A DNA stretch of 28,549 nucleotides from Crateriforma sp964453205 (GTDB taxonomy: Bacteria; Planctomycetota; Planctomycetia; Pirellulales; Pirellulaceae). The notes beneath the pieces were generated by a model that was not told where the DNA came from, did no database searches, and saw only the letters and a program-made list of their open reading frames with translations. A program made the position numbers and the translations under genes. This document shows positions 15,364 through 22,974 of the stretch, in pieces; within the stretch, counting starts at the first letter, position 1; each line of letters starts with the position of its first letter. The DNA lies in assembly GCA_964453205.1 (NCBI GenBank), contig CAYVRC010000066.1, positions 1 to 28,549 on the forward strand, written 5' to 3'.

Positions 15364-18099
15364 TTACGGCTCCAGCTTTGCAATCGCGTCGTGAAGTCGC
15401 TTAACGATGTTTTCCGGCTCGTTGTCTGCTGCGTCTTCGGGCTGAAGATCTTCGGGGGCGATCGGCTCGCCGAAACGAATCCCGACTTTCCGGTGGCGAA
15501 GTCTTCTCGAACCACGCGGCAATGCCTCATGAGTTCCGTCGATGTGCGTCGGCACGACCGTTACGGGATGCCGCTGCAGCAAAATCCCCAGGCCGGGACG
15601 GAACGACTGCAATTTGCCGGTCTCGGAGCGTTCGCCTTCGGGGAACCAAACCAAAATCCCGTCGCGTCGCAGCACCGCGGCACCGAACGCGAGACTCGAA
15701 ATGACGCCTCGCTTGGGATCGATCGGAATCGTTTTGGCCAGCCGACTACCCAAACGACTTAGCGGATTTCGACGCGTCGCGCCGACCCAAGCCGCCCAAT
15801 AAGTCTGTTCCAATCGCTGACGATCCAGCGAAGCGGACAACACGAACGGATCCAGGTGACTGACGTGGTTGGCGACAATCACCAACGGCCCTTTCTTGGG
15901 CAATCGCTGGATGCCGTCGACCCGCAGCCGAAAGAACCAACGAACCAAACGCCGATTGACTCCCGAACCACCTCGCGCGGTCAAGGATCCGACGGGACCG
16001 AGCGGTCGCAAGCGTCGACGCTGATGCTCACTCAGCATTTCCTCAGGATCATCGAGCCAATTGTCTTGTGACTCTCCGTCCGCCGATCGTTCGATCGCTC
16101 GCAAGAGATCCCGAACCGTATTGACGTCTGCAATGGTTTCGTCATCCAGCACCACACCAGTTTGCTGCCGAATCTCCATCGTCAAGTTCAGCCACCGCAT
16201 GCTGTCGACACCCAGTTCGGCTCGCAAGTTCGTGTCCGGCGCGAGCGGTTCGTCGGGGAATTGCTCGGTCAGCATGTTCCACGTTTCGCTCACCGCGGGA
16301 GCGTCCAACAGCGCTTGATCTTCCGACGACATTTCATTCCGGCCCAAAGGCTCGGCGTCTTGATCGTCCGATTTTCTGGCTTCCTCGAAATGCTCGCTCA
16401 GCTTCTTGCGTCGGATCTTTCCGATTCTTGTGCGAGGCAACGCTTTGCGAGTGATCACCACGTCGTTGACATGCTGGTGGGAGGGCAGGTTCTGGTTGAT
16501 CCGATCGATCGCCTCGCGAACTTGTCGATTCAAGTCGCCTTCGGCGTCGACATTCGCGGTTTCAGGAACGACCAGACCGAACAATTTTTGCTCACGCTGC
16601 AATACGCCCATTTCGCGAATCTCGTCGGCTTCCGAATAGGCCGCTTCGATCTCGTCTGGCTGAACCTTTTCACCTCCTTCGGTGATGATCAACGTGGAAA
16701 CTCGGCCGGTGACGTGCAGGCGATGTTGTTGATCCAGATAGCCAAGATCGCCGGTCCGAAACCATCCGTCGGAGGTGAATGCTTGCTCGGTTTTGTCGGG
16801 AAGATTCCAATAACCAGAGAAAACGCTAGGCCCGCGAGCCAGGATCTCGCCTTGGTTTTCGTTGTTCGGGCCTGAATCGGAGCCCGAGTCGTTTTCGTCG
16901 CCCTTGTTTTCCGCGTCAGCTCCTTTCCCGTTTTGGTCGATTTGTAGTTCGACGCCTCGGATCGCGCGGCCGACGGTTTCCAAGTGGCCGTCGCCGGGAG
17001 GATGGATCGTTAGCAAGGGAGACGTCTCGGTCAGCCCGTAACCGATCGTGATTTTCCATCCCAAACCTTCCAAACGCCATCCCAGTTCGGGGTCGAGTGG
17101 TGACCCGCCCGAGGCCAATACCCGCAATTCGGGACCGATCTGACGTCGCAGCGGTCGAAGGAGAACGTTGACGTTGGCAAAACGGTTTCGTTGGCTTAGC
17201 CGGCCGTTGAAATGAATCATTCGTTCGACGGCGTGCCCGAGTCGTTTTCCGAGTGTCTGTTTGGCTTGCGATATAATCGCTTCGTACAACGCACGATACA
17301 ATCGAGGCACACCCACCAAGGCGGTCACCCGGCCCTCATGCAAGGCTTTTAGGACGTCTGGTCCGGTCAACGATCGTGGCAGAATGATCGGCAACCCGAT
17401 CGCCAGTGGCGACAACATGCCGATGACGAACGGATAGACGTGATGAAGTGGCAACGGCAGCAGCAGACGATCGTGGTCTTTGAGAATGCCGGATCGATCG
17501 ACCGTTTCGATTTGAGTGATCAGATTACGATGGCTCAGTGGCACGCCTTTGGGTGGCCCGGTAGTTCCCGAAGTGTAAAACATGACCACGACATCGTCGG
17601 CTTCCAGACTTCCCCCGACCTCCCATCCCTGTTCAGCGAGATCCGCTTGGTCACTCCACAGCGTCTGCCAAACGGGCAAGTCCGACTCGCCGTCCCGCGC
17701 CTCCTTATCGAGCAGGCATATCGGCGGTCGGTCCTCATCGAGGATATCCCCCAACCGATCGACACGTTTTCTCGATGTCAGAATCAACTTGGCATCGCAG
17801 TCTTTGAGAACGTCTTTCGCCGTCGCCTGTTCCATCCGGACATCGACAGGCACGGCGATGCAGCCGCTGGCCATCACCCCTAGCAAAGCGGCAATGAGAT
17901 CGGGACTGTTGTCGGCGATGAACGCAACCCGATCACCCGGTGAATAGCCGTGCTCAAGAAGACCGCTCGCGAAACGACCAGCTTTTTCGGCAATTTGCCC
18001 GGCGGAGACGCGTCGGGCTTCATCACGCGTGACGGCCGTGACCGCTTCGCGATCACCCCGCTCGGAAAGCGACTGCAACAAAGCAGCCAAGTTATCCAT
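15364..18099 (-). CDS. Fusion: AMP-dependent acyl ligase, acyl carrier protein and PlsC acyltransferase
   Basis: From ATG 18099 the protein has 911 residues; the start overlaps the preceding gene's stop by eight bases, favouring it over the ATG at 18156. The adenylation domain (1-565) has Y-T-S-G-T-T-G-P-P-K-G (175-185), Y-G-L-T-E-T-S (354-360) and the A10 lysine region R-T-R-I-G-K (556-561). An acyl carrier domain follows, with the phosphopantetheine serine in G-V-D-S (630-633). The C-terminal PlsC domain (about 725-885) has H-X4-D (745-750) and F-P-E-G-E-R-S (819-825). The likely job is to activate a fatty acid, hold it on the carrier and transfer it to a lysophospholipid, as in E. coli Aas but with the domains in the opposite order. 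An acidic insert occupies 388-416. Confidence 0.87.
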   Translation of the reverse strand: MDNLAALLQSLSERGDREAVTAVTRDEARRVSAGQIAEKAGRFASGLLEHGYSPGDRVAFIADNSPDLIAALLGVMASGCIAVPVDVRMEQATAKDVLKDCDAKLILTSRKRVDRLGDILDEDRPPICLLDKEARDGESDLPVWQTLWSDQADLAEQGWEVGGSLEADDVVVMFYTSGTTGPPKGVPLSHRNLITQIETVDRSGILKDHDRLLLPLPLHHVYPFVIGMLSPLAIGLPIILPRSLTGPDVLKALHEGRVTALVGVPRLYRALYEAIISQAKQTLGKRLGHAVERMIHFNGRLSQRNRFANVNVLLRPLRRQIGPELRVLASGGSPLDPELGWRLEGLGWKITIGYGLTETSPLLTIHPPGDGHLETVGRAIRGVELQIDQNGKGADAENKGDENDSGSDSGPNNENQGEILARGPSVFSGYWNLPDKTEQAFTSDGWFRTGDLGYLDQQHRLHVTGRVSTLIITEGGEKVQPDEIEAAYSEADEIREMGVLQREQKLFGLVVPETANVDAEGDLNRQVREAIDRINQNLPSHQHVNDVVITRKALPRTRIGKIRRKKLSEHFEEARKSDDQDAEPLGRNEMSSEDQALLDAPAVSETWNMLTEQFPDEPLAPDTNLRAELGVDSMRWLNLTMEIRQQTGVVLDDETIADVNTVRDLLRAIERSADGESQDNWLDDPEEMLSEHQRRRLRPLGPVGSLTARGGSGVNRRLVRWFFRLRVDGIQRLPKKGPLVIVANHVSHLDPFVLSASLDRQRLEQTYWAAWVGATRRNPLSRLGSRLAKTIPIDPKRGVISSLAFGAAVLRRDGILVWFPEGERSETGKLQSFRPGLGILLQRHPVTVVPTHIDGTHEALPRGSRRLRHRKVGIRFGEPIAPEDLQPEDAADNEPENIVKRLHDAIAKLEP

Positions 18100-18445
18100 C
18101 GGAGGTTTGATCCAGCTTTTGCAGCAGTTCGTCGGCAAACTTTTCAATCGCGGCATGATCGTTCTGCGCCGCCCGCTGCTTGGCGGCGATCAAACCGCTG
18201 CGATGAACACGCTGAAGATCGCCACAGATGAACCCGTAGCGATCCTTGGTTTGCTCGCTAGCCGTGGTGTCGATCGCCAAGTGCCATTGACCGAATGCGT
18301 CCCATCCGTGCTTTTCCAGGTACTCGTTTTCCTGTTCGGTCGTCGGCTGCGCCTCGCTCCAATCGCTATCCAAAACGTACTGGTTAGCGTCGATCATCGA
18401 ATGAATTTTTTCGGCGGCGGCTTGGTTGACATTGTATTTGCTCAT
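18092..18445 (-). CDS. Small conserved protein of unknown function
   Basis: From ATG 18445 the product has 117 residues; eight residues from an earlier in-frame codon are unlikely. I do not recognise a named domain. It is soluble and mixed in charge, with a helical start (N-Q-A-A-A-E-K-I-H-S-M-I-D), a central aromatic part with EYLEKHGWDAFGQWHLAID, and a helical C-terminal half. There is no signal peptide or membrane segment. Its stop overlaps the start of the acyl ligase/PlsC fusion by eight bases, so the two are very probably translated together and may act together. The gap of 112 bp to the 81-aa gene upstream shows no convincing sigma-54 site, so read-through from 18948-18963 is likely. 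Confidence 0.72.
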   Translation of the reverse strand: MSKYNVNQAAAEKIHSMIDANQYVLDSDWSEAQPTTEQENEYLEKHGWDAFGQWHLAIDTTASEQTKDRYGFICGDLQRVHRSGLIAAKQRAAQNDHAAIEKFADELLQKLDQTSDG

Positions 18446-18557
18446 GTTGCGAATCCGTTGGAGGAACACTTCGGCCGTCAGCCGAGCTGCGGAAGCCGCC
18501 GGGCATCGACTTGTGGTGCGACGCCCGAGACCTCACAGCCTACAGCTCACGAGAGAA

Positions 18558-18803
18558 TCAAAAGCAATCTTTTTTGACTTCCTTGGCGACCAGTTCCTTC
18601 AGCTTGGCGACATTTGCCTGGTCTTGTTCTTTGAGCGACTGCCAAAACGCTTGTAGTTCTGAATTGCCCTCGGCGTTGGCGATGTACTGGTCGTATCGCC
18701 ACACGCCATCGGTGCGTTTACTCAATTCGTGAACCAAGTCATGGTCGTGGTCGGCGATGGCGGCGGTGTCACCGATGTGTTGTGTTTGTTCTGCTGCACT
18801 CAT
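18558..18803 (-). CDS. Small helical protein of unknown function
   Basis: From ATG 18803 (AAGGGG ribosome site) the product has 81 residues; the longer open frame to 19031 is not protein-like. It is acidic and predicted almost wholly helical, with D-H-D-H-D-L-V-H-E-L-S-K-R near residues 17-29 and a long second helix (E-L-Q-A-F-W-Q-S-L-K-E-Q-D). It ends in K-K-D-C-F. The two-helix shape with several His and Asp recalls half of a ferritin-like bundle, but no metal site is proven. Its promoter region holds the second-best sigma-54-like site in the window. Small unnamed proteins of this type often accompany stress gene sets; I cannot assign a role. Confidence 0.7.
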   Translation of the reverse strand: MSAAEQTQHIGDTAAIADHDHDLVHELSKRTDGVWRYDQYIANAEGNSELQAFWQSLKEQDQANVAKLKELVAKEVKKDCF

Positions 18804-18947
18804 GTTCAAACCCCTTTTCGCGATAGGAAAACGTGGAGGTGGAAAAATGGACCAAGCTCGACATCCGAGCTCGATCGCTTGCGGGACTTGCCAGCGTTCA
18901 AGAACGGATCCTTGTTTTCGGGCGAGTCGCGATGCTCGGCTTGAAAC

Positions 18948-18963
18948 TGCAAACTTCGTGCCT
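18948..18963 (-). promoter_or_regulatory. Candidate sigma-54 promoter for the 81-aa protein and probably the acyl-ligase operon
   Basis: Minus-strand sequence AGGCACGAAGTTTGCA differs from TGGCACG-N4-TTGCA only at the first base. GG and GC are ten bases apart. The start site would lie near 18938, leaving a leader of about 135 bases to the ATG at 18803. A 7-bp dyad, GGGGCAT-N9-ATGCCCC, lies at 19020-19042 about 60 bp further upstream and could be an activator site. I see nothing else in the 293-bp gap. Confidence 0.65.
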
Positions 18964-19096
18964 TCGAGCAACAACTTTGAAAGACGGTGTGCCGGGCTAG
19001 TCGACGTGTCCACTTCTCGGGGGCATTCCACGCCGATGCCCCTCGAATCATGGCGGTCGATGTCAACGTGAAGAAAGAAATGGTGCGAATCGCAGG

Positions 19097-19947
19097 TTAA
19101 ACGCGTTGTGGTTTCGATCCTCGGTTTCCAACGATCGCCCGGCTGGACCGTTCCAGGTCGATGTCACGCCAGTATCGCCGGCCCGGCTGAAGCGGTTCGA
19201 CCTGGGCGTTGGAATTTCGATGCGTCAGATTGAGCGTACCGTAAGTCAACCGCGTCACTTGGCCGCTAGAAAGCACTTCGCACAGTCGCGCGGCAAACAT
19301 GGCGACCGGTTTGTTCGAGCAGTACCTTGCCGCCATCTTCTTCACGCTGGTCATCGGGAAGGTCGGGTACGCCGATTCACCCAGCTTTCGTCGTCCGGTC
19401 GTCCATCGGGCTTCATCACCATCGAGGGATAACCCCGTCGTCAGGGGATAGTGAACGTTTCGGACATTGGGCGATAGCCAACTCGGTTCCGAAATCCAAT
19501 GACCCGGTCGGTGTTCGTACCCGGTGCTCGGCGGCATGGGGTCTTGAAAATAGAGTCTTAGCGTCGGTTCATCGTCGATTCCGTTGTTCATTTCCCTTTC
19601 AGATGCCGATCCCACCAACGCCGTGTTTCTTGGAGGAATCTGATCGCCGGTCCGGGAACGCCCGGGTGCGGATACTTGTGCGCCCATGGCCCCACCACGT
19701 CCAGTCGCGGCACGTCGCTGGGCAGATTGTCGACGAGTCGAAACACACTGTTGGTGTAGGGGTCGGTCCATCCGCTGACGGCCATGACCGGAGTGCGTAT
19801 TTTCGAAAGATCTTCGTACACACTTCCGTGCTTCCAGTAATCGTCGCGAGTTTGGTGTTCCCACCACGGCACCCACCACGATTCAGCGGCCTCCAGGATC
19901 TTCAAAATCCGACCTCCCTTGTTGTAAACGTAACGTTTTGTCTTCAG
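19097..19947 (-). pseudogene. CocE/NonD-family hydrolase, truncated and frameshifted
   Basis: Two reading frames together give the C-terminal part of a CocE/NonD serine hydrolase (X-Pro dipeptidyl-peptidase/cocaine-esterase family). The first, to the TGA at 19588, has ESWWVPWWEHQTRDDYWKHG, G-W-T-D with the expected acidic residue, and G-P-W-A-H with the expected histidine, and ends WWDRHLKGK. The family continues after this point, and the continuation (N-N-G-I-D-D-E-P) appears in another frame from about 19600, so one indel has occurred near 19588-19600. The second frame keeps GHWISEPSW and AARLCEV with GTLNLTHR but seems to have lost sequence around residues 150-180 of that frame. It stops at 19097 without the final beta-sandwich. 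The N-terminal half with the nucleophilic serine is missing. Confidence 0.8.
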
Positions 19948-19949
19948 CG

Positions 19950-21299
19950 TTAGTAGTTCAGCGTGACGTGTTGAGGATCCGGTAGCTCGATCTCCGCCCC
20001 TTCTAATCGGAAGTCCAACATCTCGACGACTTGACGAAATTGATTCAAGAGCGACTCTTCGTTCTTCGCGCCCATGTAGATCTCGGCAATTTCCCAACTG
20101 TAACTGTCAACGTGTTGCTGCTGGGAAAGCTGTTGGCCCAGATGCACCACGAGCTTGACCTTCGTGCCGGGGAATTGCCGCATCACGGCCTCGATTTCCG
20201 CGTCGCCGGGGGTCCGCGTCACCAACGCATCTTTGGCGAAACAGCGAAGCATGAATTTGGCCGCGATGGCGAATTCACCCGAACCGTGAACCAAAGACGG
20301 ATCGTGGCCGATCGCCAAGTCCGCGATGATCTTCATGTTCGCGTCACCGTCGACCATCTGAAACTGCGGAGAATGGCTCTGGCTGATTCGTGGATTGATT
20401 TCCAGCAACGAGATCGCGTCGGTGTCGGGACTCCAGAAAAATTCGATGTTGAACGCCCCGTCATCGAAGCCGATTTTCTCGATCACTCGGGTGGACGCAT
20501 CGGTGACACGTTGTTGCACGCGTTGCGGAAGTTTGGACGGATATTGATATCGGTGAAACGCCGTGTGATCAGGAAAGCGAATGGAATCCACAATGCCATG
20601 AATTTGCGTGCGGCCGTTGAAGCGATAGCCCTCGACGGTGCATGCATGAGGGACCATGATGTCATTTTCGGCGATAAACATTCGGCCCGCATCACCGTCG
20701 CGAAAGCTCTCCGGAATTTCGACCCGGATATGCTTCATCAAGGTTTTTAACGGTTTCGCGAAGTATTCGATCTTTTCCGCGGCCTCCTCGGTCGCTTCGA
20801 CAAACGTCTCCATCGAATCAATCCGGAAGGCCAACTGACCCAACACTCCCTTGATCGGCTTGATCCAAAACGGCGGTGAAATCCCCGCGTCGGCGATCCG
20901 CCGCCACGCCTGTTCGGGTGCTTCGTCCAAAGGGACCGGTGCGAATGCCGGGACGACCTCCGGCACGACTTCTTGCTGAAGCGTTCGGCTCCATAATTTG
21001 TGTTCGCATTTCAAGACCGCCTCCACACTCGGTGAAGGCAGTGAAAATTCCTCACACAAAATCGGCGCGAGTAGCGAAGCCGGGAAATCGTAAAACGTCA
21101 AAAGCCCGTCGACCGTATCGTCAAAACACTCCAGCCTTCGTCGCGCCTCGGCGAGCGTCGCCTCCACGTCGTGATTCTCTACCTGCACCTCGTTCCACCA
21201 AAGCAGGTTATGAAAGTTATAGCCGTACCCGACACTGATCGGACGTAGGTTGTACCGATCGTTGAACGGGTCATTGCCAAGCACGAAGATGTTTTTCAC
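19950..21299 (-). CDS. ATP-grasp domain protein
   Basis: With a GTG start at 21299 the product has 449 residues and begins directly with a first strand (K-N-I-F-V-L-G-N-D-P-F); GTG 21311 is an alternative, and the frame upstream reads as low-complexity repeat. The ATP-grasp core is supported by an F-W-I-K-P-I-K-G-V-L-G-Q-L loop around residues 145-160 and by the metal-binding strand L-L-E-I-N-P-R-I-S-Q-S-H near 320, with an upstream F-N-I-E-F-F. The N-terminal pre-ATP-grasp region is long. ATP-grasp enzymes join a carboxylate to an amine or thiol at the cost of ATP; I cannot name the substrates. The CocE-type hydrolase that once followed it, three bases after the stop, is broken, so a two-enzyme pathway may have decayed. 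Confidence 0.8.
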   Translation of the reverse strand: MKNIFVLGNDPFNDRYNLRPISVGYGYNFHNLLWWNEVQVENHDVEATLAEARRRLECFDDTVDGLLTFYDFPASLLAPILCEEFSLPSPSVEAVLKCEHKLWSRTLQQEVVPEVVPAFAPVPLDEAPEQAWRRIADAGISPPFWIKPIKGVLGQLAFRIDSMETFVEATEEAAEKIEYFAKPLKTLMKHIRVEIPESFRDGDAGRMFIAENDIMVPHACTVEGYRFNGRTQIHGIVDSIRFPDHTAFHRYQYPSKLPQRVQQRVTDASTRVIEKIGFDDGAFNIEFFWSPDTDAISLLEINPRISQSHSPQFQMVDGDANMKIIADLAIGHDPSLVHGSGEFAIAAKFMLRCFAKDALVTRTPGDAEIEAVMRQFPGTKVKLVVHLGQQLSQQQHVDSYSWEIAEIYMGAKNEESLLNQFRQVVEMLDFRLEGAEIELPDPQHVTLNY

Positions 21300-21369
21300 C
21301 GAAGGACTCACTATTCTGATTTTCGTTTCTGAACTCGTTTTCGTTTCTGAACTCGTTGTTTTCGAACAT
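21271..21369 (-). CDS. Possible 32-aa leader peptide overlapping the ATP-grasp start
   Basis: An ATG at 21369 opens a 32-codon frame that contains N-E-F-R-N-E twice in a row, encoded by the 18-bp tandem repeat, and ends with TGA at 21271-21273, 28 bases inside the ATP-grasp gene in another frame. The ribosome site is poor. It could couple translation of the GTG-started gene or be a chance frame. Confidence 0.2.
   Translation of the reverse strand: MFENNEFRNENEFRNENQNSESFGEKHLRAWQ
21322..21357. repeat. Perfect 18-bp tandem repeat, two copies
   Basis: TTCGTTTCTGAACTCGTT at 21322-21339 is repeated without gap at 21340-21357. It lies 23 bp upstream of the ATP-grasp start codon, in the predicted 5' leader of that gene. 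The unit length is a multiple of three, so copy-number change would keep any reading frame. Confidence 0.9.
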
Positions 21370-21420
21370 CTCGGCGTGGACGCCCTGCTCCCGCTGACTC
21401 GATGGGGCATTCGTTGAAGC

Positions 21421-21436
21421 AGCACATCTCGCGCCA
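21421..21436 (-). promoter_or_regulatory. Candidate sigma-54 promoter for the ATP-grasp gene
   Basis: Minus-strand TGGCGCGAGATGTGCT has the correct GG-N10-GC spacing, TGGC and C-G in the -24 element, and TGCT in the -12 element, with two differences (A to G at -21 and T to G before TGC). The leader to GTG 21299 would be about 112 bases. A second, weaker candidate on the same strand is TGGCCAATCGTTTGCG at 21473-21488. Confidence 0.4.
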
Positions 21437-21547
21437 CGGCATCGCGTTGAACTGCGACAAACGTTCGAGCCGCGCAAACGATTGGCCAGTCTCGGACCGA
21501 CAGCCCTTGCGGATTTTCGTCGCGAAGCTCGCGCGATCACCTTGTTT

Positions 21548-21563
21548 CGGCGCGCCTTTTGCC
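21548..21563 (+). promoter_or_regulatory. Candidate sigma-54 promoter for phosphoglycerate kinase
   Basis: CGGCGCGCCTTTTGCC keeps GGC-x-CG in the -24 element and TTGC in the -12 element with ten bases between GG and GC; it differs from consensus at three positions. The start site near 21573 gives a short leader of about 31 bases that includes the AGGAG ribosome site. The 304-bp gap 21300-21603 holds this site, the opposite-strand promoter candidates, the 18-bp repeat and the leader frame; I see no RNA gene in it. Confidence 0.45.
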
Positions 21564-21603
21564 TAGGTGTTGCAACAACCAACGCCTACCAGGAGATTCC
21601 CTC

Positions 21604-22824
21604 ATGGCCGAACACCGATCTACCGACTTCCGAACGATCAAAGACATCGAGATCGCCGGTCAACGGTTGCTGATCCGAGTCGACTTCAACGTTCCGCTCC
21701 AAGATGGTGAGGTGGCAAGTGATCGGCGGATCACCGCGGCACTACCGACGATCCGATACGCGATCGAACAAGGGGCGAAGGTCGTGTTGATGACGCACTT
21801 GGGTCGGCCGGACGGAGAGGTCGACTCGGCCCTCTCCTTGCGGCCGGTTGCCGAACGGTTGCAATCGTTGCTTGACGGCCACCGCGTCAAACTGATCGAC
21901 GATTGGGCAGAACGACCGCGAGCAAGCCGATCGGATCGATCCGACGGTGAGATCCTCCTGCTGGAGAACCTGCGGTTTCATGCCGGCGAAAAGGGTTGCG
22001 ACGGCGCGTTCTGCGAGCGGCTCTCGGATTGGGGCGAGGTGTATGTCAACGACGCCTTTGCCGCTTGCCATCGTCGGCACGCATCGACTTTTGGAGTCGC
22101 CGAGAGGTATAGCGAAGAAAACCGGGTTGTCGGATTGTTAGTCGACCGTGAACTGCGGGCCATCAACGAATTACTTGATTCGGCAGAGCGCCCGTTTGTC
22201 GCTGTCCTGGGCGGGGTCAAAGTTTCCGACAAGATGGGCGTCGTTGATCGATTGCTTCAGCGAGTTGATTTTCTGTGCGTGGGCGGCGCGATGGCGTACA
22301 CTTTCATGAAAGCCGCAGGTCGGCACGTCGGGGACAGTCAGGTGGAAGAGGAGCTTGTCGAATTTTCGAAACAGCTAGTCTCACTGGCCGGTGACCGAAT
22401 GCGTTTGCCCTCGGACCACGTGATCGACGAACAGGCCGACGGCGACGGTCAGGTCGAACGTGCCGATGGCGGAATTCCCGAAGGTTGGCACGGAATGGAC
22501 ATCGGCCCGAAAACGATCGATGAATTCACGCAGATCATTCACGACGCGGGAACCGTCATTTGGAACGGACCGATGGGGAAATTCGAAGACGAGTCGTTCC
22601 GCCAGGGGACGCGGTCGATCGTACGTAGCCTCTGTCAAACCGACGGTCGTACATTGGTCGGCGGAGGTGAAAGCATTCAGGCTCTTGAGCAGTTGGGCGA
22701 TTTCGACGCGATCGACCACGTGTCGACCGGCGGCGGTGCTTTCCTGACGTACTTGAAAGATCGTCAATTGCCCGCGCTGGACATCATCCCACAGCGACAG
22801 GCCCATGCGGAGCACGCGTCTTGA
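21604..22824 (+). CDS. pgk: Phosphoglycerate kinase
   Basis: From ATG 21604 (CCAGGAG ribosome site) the product has 406 residues, the usual length for bacterial PGK. Signature motifs are in order: R-V-D-F-N-V-P-L near the N-terminus, M-T-H-L-G-R-P-D-G, L-L-E-N-L-R-F-H-A-G-E-K, Y-V-N-D-A-F, VAVLGGVKVSDK, W-N-G-P-M-G-K-F-E and S-T-G-G-G-A-F near the C-terminus. It interconverts 1,3-bisphosphoglycerate and 3-phosphoglycerate, making ATP in glycolysis. In the last motif Phe replaces the common Ser/Thr after G-G-G-A. It heads a plus-strand run toward a sugar phosphatase, glycosidase and adenylate kinase rather than gapdh or tpi, which suggests a specialised extra copy beside a housekeeping pgk elsewhere; that is inference. 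Confidence 0.96.
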   Translation: MAEHRSTDFRTIKDIEIAGQRLLIRVDFNVPLQDGEVASDRRITAALPTIRYAIEQGAKVVLMTHLGRPDGEVDSALSLRPVAERLQSLLDGHRVKLIDDWAERPRASRSDRSDGEILLLENLRFHAGEKGCDGAFCERLSDWGEVYVNDAFAACHRRHASTFGVAERYSEENRVVGLLVDRELRAINELLDSAERPFVAVLGGVKVSDKMGVVDRLLQRVDFLCVGGAMAYTFMKAAGRHVGDSQVEEELVEFSKQLVSLAGDRMRLPSDHVIDEQADGDGQVERADGGIPEGWHGMDIGPKTIDEFTQIIHDAGTVIWNGPMGKFEDESFRQGTRSIVRSLCQTDGRTLVGGGESIQALEQLGDFDAIDHVSTGGGAFLTYLKDRQLPALDIIPQRQAHAEHAS

Positions 22825-22974
22825 ACCGGCACGACTGGGTTCGGCAGGACGCGGCTCCGCTGGGTCGTCGGCGCTGACTCCTACCCGCAGACGCCGTGCG
22901 TTACGCCGCGAAAAAAACGCTGCGTCGATTGACGCCCATGCCGCTACTGAAAATTTTGACAAACATGGACATTC

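Noticed and set aside
18804..19031. A 76-codon N-terminal extension of the 81-aa protein
   Set aside because: The extension is Arg/Ser-rich without protein character, spans the sigma-54-like site, and the internal ATG has an AAGGGG ribosome site.
21300..21603. Possible RNA gene or riboswitch in the ATP-grasp/pgk divergent gap
   Set aside because: No tRNA-like folding, no conserved riboswitch core and no terminator; promoters and the 18-bp repeat explain the stretch better.
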